41,684 nucleotides of DNA, from the NCBI RefSeq assembly GCF_003051105.1, contig NZ_QAOO01000027.1, positions 1-41,684 on the forward strand, written 5' to 3'. This DNA is from Nitrosomonas nitrosa. Lineage in GTDB: Bacteria > Pseudomonadota > Gammaproteobacteria > Burkholderiales > Nitrosomonadaceae. Both the position numbers and the translations under genes were made by a program. Below the pieces are notes generated by a model. That model worked only from the letters and a program-made list of their open reading frames with translations. It ran no database searches and was not told where the DNA came from. Shown one piece after another: positions 1 through 7,961 of this stretch (positions are counted from its first letter, which is position 1; each line of letters opens with the position of its first letter).

Positions 1-996
1 AAAGTCGAGATACGCTGGAGGGCCAAAGGCTATACGCTGACCGAAGCGCAAAAGGCTGCCTTTGCCGCCCAGGTTGCGATCAAACAGCAGGAACGAAAAG
101 CCGAACAACAGGCGCAGCATGTCAAAGTCGCACAAGCCATCAAAGCCCTGTTGGTTATTGCCTTGCCTGCCAATGGTGATCATCCTTATTTGCAAGACAA
201 AAATGCAAGACTGGGGAGTTTAAAAGTGGTGCCGCAATCGTCAGCTGGTTTGCCGCAAGATTCCATCATCAAAATCTGCAATGACCGGCAGGAAGTCAAA
301 TCGGTTCGAGAACAACATCCCGACAGTCTTGTGTTTGTCGCGGGTGATTTGCTGCTGCCGATTTATGATGCAAATGGAGACATCTGGAGCGCACAGACGA
401 TACAACCTAACGGCACCAAGCTCTTTGTGGCGGGCAGCCAAAAGGAAGGTCACTTCCATGTGGTTGACGGTAATAACCAGGATTTGGTGGGACTGACGGC
501 GCTCGACAACACCAAAGTCATTATGATTGCGGAAGGTTATTCCACCGCCGATACCGTATCGCAAGCTATAGACGGCCCGGTTGTCGCGGCATTCGATTCG
601 GGTAATCTCATTCCGGTTGCAAAACTGTTACATGATAAATTTCCGAACAAACCCATTGTTATCGCCGGTGATGACGATCAGCACCTGGTCGCGCTGAATG
701 GGAAAAACACCGGCAGGGACAAAGCGCAGGAAGCGGCTAGACTGGTTAGTGGTATCGCGGTCTTTCCTGTCTTCGCTACCAATGAACAAGCATCGCAAAA
801 ACTCAGCGACTTTAACGATCTGGCCAACAAAAGCGTATTGGGAATGGAAGCCGTCAAACGGCAGGTGGGTGCAGCAATCAAGAAAGTGATTCAGCAAAAC
901 ACGATTCAAAAACATCCGACCCAAACCCAATCCGAAAGCCAAAGTCGGCATCAGGTCGGCACAAAAGCCAAAACACAAAAACAGGCATTGGCTTAA
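1..996 (+). CDS. Toprim-domain primase-like protein, 5' truncated by window edge
   Basis: The frame is open from base 1, so this is the C-terminal 331 residues of a longer protein whose start lies outside the window. The first ATG-like start near 151 is internal. A Toprim core is visible: the acidic motif EGYSTADTV (E codon at 532), then AAFDSGNL, then the metal-binding GDDD motif (codons from 667 to 678). This arrangement is known from plasmid and ICE primases of the TraC type, which prime the complementary strand after conjugative transfer. The stretch before it (about residues 10-40) is rich in Q, K, A and E and probably helical. The tail after about residue 300 is Q/S/T/K-rich and looks disordered. 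It lies 20 bases before the JAB gene on the same strand, suggesting an operon. The Toprim call is good. The exact primase subfamily is inferred, because the zinc-finger or catalytic N-terminus is missing. Confidence 0.75.
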   Translation, partial: KVEIRWRAKGYTLTEAQKAAFAAQVAIKQQERKAEQQAQHVKVAQAIKALLVIALPANGDHPYLQDKNARLGSLKVVPQSSAGLPQDSIIKICNDRQEVKSVREQHPDSLVFVAGDLLLPIYDANGDIWSAQTIQPNGTKLFVAGSQKEGHFHVVDGNNQDLVGLTALDNTKVIMIAEGYSTADTVSQAIDGPVVAAFDSGNLIPVAKLLHDKFPNKPIVIAGDDDQHLVALNGKNTGRDKAQEAARLVSGIAVFPVFATNEQASQKLSDFNDLANKSVLGMEAVKRQVGAAIKKVIQQNTIQKHPTQTQSESQSRHQVGTKAKTQKQALA

Positions 997-1016
997 TACG
1001 GACAGGAGAATCAGTC

Positions 1017-2192
1017 ATGCGTGATAATCTACAAGCCACACCTGTAAATCCATCCAGACCAGATGCAGGTGATCTCTATGACAACATTGAAACCCGTCCC
1101 AATACCACCGAAGCACAAAAAGAAACTGGCAGAAACGCCTATATCGAACTGCTCGAATCTCAAGCTCGATGGGCAGGTGGCACGATACTGGGTTGTCATT
1201 TCCCGAAAGATTTCAAAGAGCAAGGAGGCGTCACACTCCTGAACCGGAAAATCGAATCCGCGCACGAGTTTGCTGTGATGGCACAGATATTGCGCGACCC
1301 GCGCTTTGAAACACTGCGCATATTTTATACCCGTAAAACCCGCATCATTCACCACACAGCCATCAGCTCCCGACTGCCCGGATCGGTGTATCTGGAACAG
1401 ATCAACGGTAGCGACCATCATCTGGGTGATTGGGTGAACAATACCCGATTCCGCGTACAGGCCGATGGCTACTGGCTGCTGCATAATCATCCTAGTGGGA
1501 ATGCAGCAGCATCCCGCCAGGATGAAAGATTCACCGCGCAAATGGTTTCCCTTGCACCGGGCTTTAAAGGTCATGTCATTATCAACACCAACCAGTACAG
1601 CGTCATCGACTCAAAACTCGAGGTCAACTTCATCAACTGGATGGGCGGTCAGGCCGGTGGATACCAGGGTGATGCTTACAAACAACATGATTGTTTGCTG
1701 GAAAACATTGCCACGCCGGATGATCTGGCAAGAATCGGCATGGCGTTGAAGCATAAAGATCAATACTTTAGCCTGGTTGGCGCCCATGCCACCGGTGCTG
1801 TTCAGTCGATCAGTGAATTGCCGATCTTACTGCTGGAACGCTCACCCAAAATATTGTTGGCGAGATTGCAGAGATTTACAAGAAACGCCGGTGTGAGCTC
1901 GTTATTTGCTATTACGCCTGACAAGCACTTCAATCAGCCGGTATTATTGAAGGCCTGTGAAAGCGGGGTTTTACGGGACGTGATCGGTATCAGCACCAAT
2001 AATGATAATCGCGATTACCGCTCTCTCAGAAAAGAAGGGGTTATTGCAACCGGCTCCAATCTTGAAATCAGTGCCCTGTACAGAAAATCCCGGGCATTGA
2101 TTACCGAAGACGACAATCTGCATGAGCTTAAAAACAAAACAAATAAAATAAACATGACAATACAAAAAGGCCGCCGGAGGCGTAGCCGCTAG
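1017..2192 (+). CDS. RadC-like JAB/JAMM-domain protein
   Basis: This is a 391-residue protein with a canonical JAMM metal site at residues 156-169: His156-Asn-His158-Pro-Ser-Gly, then Ser166-x-x-Asp169. The flanking text matches the RadC/JAB fold, with FETLRIFYTRKTRIIHHTAI before the motif and GHVIINTNQYSVID after it. Proteins of this kind are common on ICEs and plasmids next to anti-restriction and primase genes. Their biochemical role is mostly unknown, and a peptidase-like or DNA-transaction role is only presumed. The protein is longer than stand-alone RadC, with about 150 extra residues before the JAB core and about 180 after it that I cannot assign. The last 20 residues are very basic (KGRRRRSR). 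The start at 1017 follows a purine-rich ribosome site (ACAGGAGAA) 20 bases after the Toprim gene. Confidence 0.75.
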   Translation: MRDNLQATPVNPSRPDAGDLYDNIETRPNTTEAQKETGRNAYIELLESQARWAGGTILGCHFPKDFKEQGGVTLLNRKIESAHEFAVMAQILRDPRFETLRIFYTRKTRIIHHTAISSRLPGSVYLEQINGSDHHLGDWVNNTRFRVQADGYWLLHNHPSGNAAASRQDERFTAQMVSLAPGFKGHVIINTNQYSVIDSKLEVNFINWMGGQAGGYQGDAYKQHDCLLENIATPDDLARIGMALKHKDQYFSLVGAHATGAVQSISELPILLLERSPKILLARLQRFTRNAGVSSLFAITPDKHFNQPVLLKACESGVLRDVIGISTNNDNRDYRSLRKEGVIATGSNLEISALYRKSRALITEDDNLHELKNKTNKINMTIQKGRRRRSR

Positions 2193-2356
2193 AAAAGGAT
2201 AAAGCAGGAAAAAAACAATGTGCGGCAGAGTATTGAATACCAGCGTGAACTGATTTACTTCCCGAATCGGGAAGCATGATTGCCGGTGCGGTTGCATAAC
2301 GGTAATGTGACTTGGATTTCTGAGCAAACTGTGTACCAATTAGGTTAATAAAAAAT

Positions 2357-3038
2357 CTCTTCAGCAAAATCTGTGGTTGTACTCAGGCATCGGTAATTCG
2401 CCAAGTGTATGATACAAAGCGATTTCAAGATATTTCAGTGTTTTGAAACCATAGGCTTTTTTCATAGTAAGTTTCTTCACGCCAGGCCATAATCGACGAC
2501 AGATTTGACTGCCCGGTAAACCTAAACCGTATCCCAGCTCGTCTCGAAGATTTCGGCAGTCTCTTTCCAGGAGAGCCACCTTGCTCAGCGGGCCAGATAG
2601 GTCTGATTTGAGAAAGTCATTCGCTCCTTGCCTTGACCTCAAGGTAGCGCTTCTATCTTAATACCGTGGGTTGGGCATCGGACACGGCGCGGTGCATAGC
2701 GCAAGTCGCATTTAAATGACCAAATCGGCTGATACTCGAATAATCGTTGGGGGTTGTCGGTCATAGCTCGTACCCGCTTACCACATTCAAGGCAGATCGG
2801 CTGACTATTGATGCGTGGTTTGATGTCAATGACTGAAGCTTCTACACCTTCCACCATCATGATAATGATGGAGTCATAAACAAATGACTTGAACCTCACA
2901 ATATTGTTTAGTAAAGTATTGATCAGCATTGCTTATCCTTGGCATAGATCCGATAGTTTTGGGAAAACAATCTTACCTCCCCATGAGGAGTAATGCCCTA
3001 ATTTCTGCCGGATATTACCCACAGATTTTGCGGAAGTG
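2357..3038 (-). mobile_element. ISL3-family element, internally deleted remnant
   Basis: The remnant is bounded by imperfect terminal inverted repeats: 2357-2376 read on the plus strand and 3019-3038 read on the minus strand agree at 18 of 20 positions, with core GCAAAATCTGTGG. Between them lies a broken minus-strand ISL3 transposase gene. At about 0.68 kb the element is roughly half the usual length of ISL3 elements. The transposase stop codon lies inside the left repeat. I could not identify a convincing target-site duplication, so the outer limits may be a few bases wider. It cannot move by itself but could be mobilised by a related intact element. Confidence 0.75.
2361..2929 (-). pseudogene. 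ISL3-family transposase, catalytic core deleted
   Basis: Reading from ATG 2929 leftwards, the N-terminus carries the ISL3 zinc finger (CLECGKRVRA followed by RRVRCPTHGI). The frame then meets a TGA at 2639-2641 just after EALP, where relatives usually have Trp. Continuing in the same frame gives the recognisable helix-turn-helix segment LSWKETAEIFETSWDTV, interrupted by further TGA and TAG codons. Near 2480 the sequence jumps to the family's C-terminal end in another frame (KKLTMKKAYGFKTLKYLEIA, then LPMPEYNHRFC). The whole DDE catalytic domain between these parts is missing. This is therefore a dead gene with an internal deletion plus several nonsense codons, two of them TGA and one TAG, consistent with G-to-A changes at Trp codons. 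Confidence 0.8.
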
Positions 3039-3067
3039 GCCATCTTCATTAAATGAGGTAGAGAAAA

Positions 3068-4030
3068 ATGGGTCATTTTAGGTTTTCTACAACAGACTTT
3101 CCTGAAAGCGAGCGGGTTAATGCATTTCAGGATGTTTATGCTTCCATTGCTAACATGGATATGGAACCTTATCAGGGTCATGCACCATTCGTGGAAATGG
3201 TAGGGCAGTTATTACCTAATCTAGGCGTTTACGAGACCATCGTTTCACCCCATCTATCTCGGCGTACTGCTACCCATGTCGCTGCTGAAAGCAATGACAA
3301 TCTGGCATTAGTCGTCCCTATTGATCACTCGGCATTAATCTTTCCAGATAATGGCAAACAATTGCATTGTATGCCTGGAGAAGCAGTGCTGATGCCAACG
3401 GATTCCATTCACCAGGCGCTTAACCCAAATACGATCACAATCGCGGTCATTGTCGTGCCTAGAACACAGATTGCGCACAGAGTTTCTGAACTGAACGAGC
3501 GCTTGATGAAAAAAATCAGCAGCGCATCTATGCCTGAATTACGCTTGCTTGTGGGTTATACCCGAATGTTGATACAAATGAAGCAAGATCTGTCACCTGA
3601 GCTCGCTTCATTAGCTTCTACTCAGATACACGATCTGCTCACACTGCTGCTCGGCGCAAAACAGGATGAGATGGAAATAGCGAAGGGGCGGGGGCTCCGT
3701 GCAGCACGGCTCAAAGCGGTGAAAAGCGATATTCTGGAGCATATTGCTGAGAGCGAACTCACTATCAACCAGGTAGCCTTGCGCCAAGGTATATCTCCTC
3801 AATATATCCGCGCCTTATTTCACAGTGAGCAAACTACGTTTGCAGATTACGTCACCGGAATACGCCTTGAGCAAGCCTATCGCTTCCTGTGCAGCCCCTT
3901 GCATATTGGTTGCAGCATCAGCACACTTGCTTTCGATATGGGTTTCAACAATCTTTCCTGGTTCAATCGCGTTTTCAAGCAACGATTTGGCTTGACGCCT
4001 TCAGAAGTACGAGATCTGTCTAGTAGCTAG
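3068..4030 (+). CDS. AraC-family transcriptional regulator, 3' end altered by IS630
   Basis: This is a 320-residue regulator. The N-terminal about 190 residues look like the AraC_binding_2 cupin-type sensor domain (FRFSTTDFPESERVNAFQDV). The C-terminal about 100 residues hold the two AraC helix-turn-helices, ending in the family signature FNNLSWFNRVFKQRFGLTP. ATG 3068 follows a purine-rich stretch (GAGGTAGAG) and lies 30 bases right of the ISL3 remnant, so its promoter may lie in or next to that element. The last two serine codons and the stop (4022-4030) come from the end of the adjacent IS630 element. Removing the IS plus one TA copy joins 4020 to 5228 and restores an open frame ending RQSADHS before a TAG at 5250-5252. 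The DNA-binding domain itself is intact, so the protein is probably still functional. Its targets are unknown; nearby exported-protein genes are candidates. Confidence 0.85.
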   Translation: MGHFRFSTTDFPESERVNAFQDVYASIANMDMEPYQGHAPFVEMVGQLLPNLGVYETIVSPHLSRRTATHVAAESNDNLALVVPIDHSALIFPDNGKQLHCMPGEAVLMPTDSIHQALNPNTITIAVIVVPRTQIAHRVSELNERLMKKISSASMPELRLLVGYTRMLIQMKQDLSPELASLASTQIHDLLTLLLGAKQDEMEIAKGRGLRAARLKAVKSDILEHIAESELTINQVALRQGISPQYIRALFHSEQTTFADYVTGIRLEQAYRFLCSPLHIGCSISTLAFDMGFNNLSWFNRVFKQRFGLTPSEVRDLSSS

Positions 4031-5227
4031 TCATGAAAAAACAAAATGATAGGAAATAATCTTAATGTATGCTATCAAGAGGTTTTTGCTGTGAGGGAAG
4101 CAATCATGTCAGCCATTAAATATAAAGTTAATCTGAACACTAATGAGAAGCAGATGTTACAAGTCATAGTACAAAAAGGCAAAAGTGCCGCACGTAGCCA
4201 AACACGCGCTCGCATTCTGCTCAAAGCCGCAGAGGGTTTGCGAGACCAAGACATTATCGATGCGCTAAACGTCTCGCCATCGATGGTGGCCAAGACGCGA
4301 CAGCGCTGCGTGGAAGAGGGGCCGGAATCCGCCTTGAAAGATCATCCCCGTCCCGGCAAGACGCCCAAACTCACCGACAAACAGGCAGCCCATCTCATTG
4401 CAGTGGCTTGCAGCGATGCACCCGATGGCCATGACCACTGGACACTGCGTCTGCTGGCGGACAAAGTAGTGGAGTTGAATTACGCTGATTCCTGCAGTTA
4501 CGAAACCATTCGCCAGCTTTTAAAAAAACACGCTTAAACCTTGGCAAAAGCAGGAATGGTGTATACCAGAGGTCAGTTCTGACTTTGTGGCGGCGATGGA
4601 AGATGTGCTCGACCTGTATGAAGAGCCCTATGATCCGATGCGTCCGGTCGTCTGTTTCGATGAAAGCCCCAAGCAACTCATCGCTGAAGTACGCAAGCCA
4701 CTTCCAGCCGAACCAGGTAAGCCTGCCCGTTATGATACCGAGTACGAGCGCAAAGGGGTTTGTGACTTGATGATGATTTGCGAGCCTAGGCGCGGCTTTC
4801 GCCAGGTTGACATCACCGACCAGAGTACCAAGATCGATTTTGCCCAATGCATGAAGCACATTGCCGACCTTTATCCGCAAGCCAGCGTTATTCGGGTAGT
4901 ATTAGATAATCTCAACACCCACAAAATTGGCTCTCTCTACGAGGCATTTCCAGCCGAGCAAGCACACAATTTAGCGCGAAGACTGGAATTCCATTACACG
5001 CCCAAGCACGGTAGCTGGTTGAACATTGCCGAAATCGAACTGGCTGTATTGTCCAACATGTGCCTGACAAAACGTATTCCGGATAAAGATCGTCTCCGCT
5101 GTGAAGTAGATGCCAATATCCATGCTCGCAATGCTAAAGCTGTTCCCGTCAATTGGCGTTTCACCTCTCAGGATGCTCGTCGTAAACTGGCGCGTTTGTA
5201 TCCTCGTGTTCCAACGTGACTGACTAC
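4023..5227 (+). mobile_element. IS630-family insertion sequence, 1205 bp, TA target duplication
   Basis: The ends read GTAGCTAGTCATG (4023 onward, plus strand) and GTAGTCAGTCACG (from 5227, minus strand), imperfect inverted repeats with three differences. Each is flanked outside by TA (4021-4022 and 5228-5229). TA duplication is the hallmark of IS630/Tc1-mariner transposition. The element encloses a transposase split over two frames and its left end lies within the araC-type gene. The length fits the family. Confidence 0.85.
4106..5219 (+). CDS. IS630-family transposase, split by a frameshift at an A-run
   Basis: The first part (4106-4537) carries the N-terminal helix-turn-helix region (RILLKAAEGLRDQDIIDALN) and ends RQLLKKHA-stop. 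The second part is open from 4524 to 5219 and continues with NTLKPWQKQEWC and the DDE nuclease: Asp in VVCFDESPKQL, Asp in VVLDNLNTHK, Glu in HGSWLNIAEIEL. The two frames meet at seven consecutive A bases (4522-4528). The change needed is +1 (or -2). Joined, the product is about 370 residues, normal for IS630. ATG 4106 is chosen because of GAGGG eight bases upstream; the frame is open further to 4046 but without support. The shift could be programmed slippage, known in some IS630 members, or a single-base indel in an old copy. All three catalytic residues are present. Confidence 0.8.
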
Positions 5228-5229
5228 TA

Positions 5230-5685
5230 GGCAATCTGCAGATCATTCATAGCAAAAACCTTTCTACTCAAGCATCCTTTCTTGCTTCCTTTTACTGTAA
5301 CGAATTGTTTGTAATTTACTGCAAGCAGATGAATTACAAAAATTAATTTATCATTAAAATCAGATGCCTATCTTCAATATAAACTGGCTGTGTAAAGTAT
5401 AGTAGCGCTCAGTACTATTAATTATAGCGTTCAGTAGTAGAGTGATTTATTAAATCCAGTTAAAACGGTACTTGTCAGTATGACATTTACAAGCTGGGTC
5501 TATGATGATCTTAAAATGATGCAAGATAGCTTCCAGTTCGTTAGTTACTCAGATGCCGGTTCATTGAACGAAAAGAGCAGTTAGGCAGAGTGATTTTTTT
5601 TGTGCTTATTGTGGTTCTATCCTGAAAAGAATAAATGAACAAACGTTCCAGTACTTATCAATAAATAGGCAAGGGAGAATTGAAA
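5230..5685. other. A+T-rich intergenic region with no convincing gene
   Basis: The first 23 bases (to TAG 5250-5252) are the displaced original 3' end of the AraC-type gene. The rest is A+T-rich. A 34-codon frame (5480-5584) starts with ATG but has no good ribosome site and no recognisable product, so I do not call it. The only structure I see is a pair of near-identical direct repeats at 5403-5417 and 5425-5439, listed separately. Confidence 0.6.
5403..5439. promoter_or_regulatory. Possible operator: two 15-bp direct repeats 22 bp apart
   Basis: TAGCGCTCAGTACTA (5403-5417) and TAGCGTTCAGTAGTA (5425-5439) match at 13 of 15 positions and start 22 bases apart, about two helical turns. AraC-family proteins are known to bind tandem direct half-sites with roughly this period. 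An AraC-type gene lies just upstream and the ricin-lectin gene about 250 bases downstream. That the nearby regulator binds here is inference. Confidence 0.3.
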
Positions 5686-6963
5686 GTGGTCACAAATTAT
5701 TTTATTAAACGAATTAAGGTCTGGTTGTGTGTGGGAAGTTTTATGCTCGCTATGACTAATGTATTTGCAGATCACTTACCCACTGGAATTTATAAGATAA
5801 GTTCTGCAGTAAGCGCAAAGGTGCTAGATTCAACGGGCGCTGATATTTCAACTAATGGTACTCGATTTCAGTTATGGGATTATCTGGGCGGGCTGAACCA
5901 GCATTTTTTTATCGAGTCATCCCCAAATCATGGTATTTATCGCATTCAACTGGCCGCAAGCCGTAAAGCATTGGATGCTGCTTGGCCCTCTATGAATCAG
6001 AACGGTGGCGCCATTATTCTCTGGGACAAAGATAACAATCCAAGAGCGGCCCCAACTCAGCAATGGCGCATAAATCGTATTGCTGGAAGTTCTAACACTT
6101 TTTCTATCAGATTGGCTGCAAATGGTAAAAGCTTGGATGCCGGTGCAGGCACCGAGTCGCTCAATGGTGGCATTGTACAGTTGTGGGATTTTCACGGTGG
6201 TCGTAACCAGCAATGGATTATTGAGCGTGTTCCGGGGATGAGAGTCATACCAAAAGCGACATGGATAAGCAGCATAAATGACATTCTTAGGCAAACTTCC
6301 GTACGACTAAACAACTACACACCAAATCGGCATGAATTCGATAGCAGCCTTGAGCATGCTTATTTCCGTCCAAATGACAGTTTCTTTAGAACGGTTATTG
6401 GTGGCCGAGAATTCAGGAGGCCTATATCGATTCCAGTGGTCAGACGCGATCCCTCTTCCATTTATATCGTTGACATGAGTACTCGTCGGATAACAACCGG
6501 TTTTGTTGGCGCAAATAGTGGCTATGCATCAGGAGCGATACGCGTCAATCTTTTCTTTGAGAGTGAAGGCAAAGAGTTTTGGACAAACTGTGTTAACAAT
6601 GCGGGTTGTTTTGCAATTATGGATCGTGATATTCAAATGAATAATGCTGTAATTCAAATTGATCTCGAGCCTAATATACAACGTGGCCGTTTTTCGTATA
6701 CCAATCCCGATGCTAATTTATTTTCTACGGTATCAATTTCAGGATGTCATGATGACCTGTTCGCCTTCCTTTGTGACTGGTTCAGTCCCAATGCCGGAAG
6801 TGATTTACAACGAAATGTAGAGAGAAGAATAGAGGCGATTTTTAGCAATGATTTTTTAAAAAACGCTATATCGACAATGATTACAAATCGGCTAGAAATT
6901 TCACTTCCGCTTAAGAGTGTAAGAGTTTATCAAAATGGAGATCTGGAAATCGTGCAGAATTAA
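5686..6963 (+). CDS. Exported ricin-type beta-trefoil lectin with unknown C-terminal domain
   Basis: The start chosen is GTG 5686, eight bases after GGGAG. TTG 5680 is in frame but only two bases from it. The protein has 425 residues. Residues 1-27 form a Sec signal peptide (basic start, hydrophobic WLCVGSFMLAM, cleavage after VFA). Residues about 28-187 are a RicinB-like carbohydrate-binding trefoil with three related lobes, recognisable by QLWDYLGG, a degenerate ILWDKD...QQW lobe and QLWDFHGGRNQQW. The remaining 240 residues match no family I know. They contain four cysteines (in TNCVNNAGC, then SGC and LCDW) that could form disulfides after export, and end in a beta-rich segment. Such proteins bind glycans outside the cell. 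The gene lies between the AraC-type regulator and other exported-protein genes. The signal peptide argues for Sec export rather than loading into the eCIS. Confidence 0.75.
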   Translation: MVTNYFIKRIKVWLCVGSFMLAMTNVFADHLPTGIYKISSAVSAKVLDSTGADISTNGTRFQLWDYLGGLNQHFFIESSPNHGIYRIQLAASRKALDAAWPSMNQNGGAIILWDKDNNPRAAPTQQWRINRIAGSSNTFSIRLAANGKSLDAGAGTESLNGGIVQLWDFHGGRNQQWIIERVPGMRVIPKATWISSINDILRQTSVRLNNYTPNRHEFDSSLEHAYFRPNDSFFRTVIGGREFRRPISIPVVRRDPSSIYIVDMSTRRITTGFVGANSGYASGAIRVNLFFESEGKEFWTNCVNNAGCFAIMDRDIQMNNAVIQIDLEPNIQRGRFSYTNPDANLFSTVSISGCHDDLFAFLCDWFSPNAGSDLQRNVERRIEAIFSNDFLKNAISTMITNRLEISLPLKSVRVYQNGDLEIVQN

Positions 6964-7097
6964 TGTAACTGGCAATTTTTTGTATAACATATTTTGACCA
7001 AGGTGGCTTACTCGTCAGGGTTCGAACAGACGGGCTGTTATTCAAACTCTGACATCACGGCTTTGATCAACTCGAATAATAAGTTAAGGAGCGGAAG

Positions 7098-7804
7098 ATG
7101 ATTACGCAAATAGCCTTAGAATCCAGCAATGGTAGTTATCTTGTCGCTGAAGGTGGTGGTGGGCGTGAGGTACTGGCCAATCGTGATGGCGTTGGATTAT
7201 GGGAAACATTTCATCTGTTTAACCGAACTCGCCCAGGTGAAGAACTGCGTCACAGAGATTCAGTCGCGCTTCAAGCATGGTATGGCCGGTTTCTTTCTGC
7301 AGAAGGAGGTGGTGGAGGGCAAGTAAAGGCTACGCTAGGATGGATCGAGAATTCGTCTATATTTACCATTGAGAAGCTTAATGGTAGTGGTGTGATTCGC
7401 TCTGGCGAGCAGGTTGCACTGCGTGCGTCCAATGGCAACTACGTAGTCGCTGAAGGAGGTGGGGGAGGTGCAGTCAACGCAAATCGTGAACGCCGTGCTT
7501 CCTGGGAAACATTCAAGATAAAGATATTTCAACCCCAATTAAATCGATTTCACGCTTCAAGTAATCGATATGTTACCGAGAGGAGGATGGCGGCGGTCAT
7601 ATAACAGCAAACCGTGAAAGGGTTGGACTATGGGAAACGTTTTCTCTCATTAATTTTTCCCATTGTGATCGCAGTATCTAGAACGGTAATCTGATTGCTT
7701 TATAGGCATGGAGGGGGAATTTTATTCGTGTGAACGAAACCGGAGCTGTGAATGGAGGGACCAACCGGCTAGAAGCGGATTCACTTTTTAGCGTAATTAA
7801 TCGG
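7098..7804 (+). pseudogene. Fascin-like beta-trefoil repeat protein, decayed
   Basis: ATG 7098 follows AAGGAG. The first frame (7098-7604, 168 residues) contains three lobes of the fascin-like trefoil type: GSYLVAEGGGG...WETF, GRFLSAEGGGGGQV...FTIEKLN and GNYVVAEGGGGGAV...WETF. Near 7578-7586 the frame breaks. Shifting by -1 continues the homology as EDGGGHITANRERVGLWETF to a TAG at 7679. The same frame goes on with a fifth lobe (AWRGNFIRVNETGAVNGGTN, then SLFSVINR to about 7804), interrupted by a TAG at 7706 exactly where lobe 2 has Gln in LQAW, so a CAG-to-TAG change is likely. There is no signal peptide. The intact ancestor would have been a cytoplasmic or cargo-type multi-lobe lectin-like protein. 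The 168-residue fragment could still be made. Confidence 0.75.
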
Positions 7805-7961
7805 CCTTCGACCACAAGGCGTTTGAAAGAAACATATTATTGCCATCGGAATATAATATTTTATATTGTATATAATCAGTTACTTATATTTGTTTCTTGA
7901 AAGCATGCTGCGGTATACCTGCAATGACTAATTTTATGGGAATCTTTTGTTTGGGAGGCTT

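Noticed and set aside
1..17. The first 17 bases of the window recur at 11250-11266 with one mismatch, suggesting an att-like direct repeat.
   Set aside because: A near match of this length is expected by chance somewhere in 41 kb, the first copy lies inside a coding frame, and neither copy is beside an integrase or tRNA gene.
5480..5584. A 34-codon frame starting ATG between IS630 and the ricin-lectin gene.
   Set aside because: No ribosome site, no recognisable product, and a frame of this length is common by chance.
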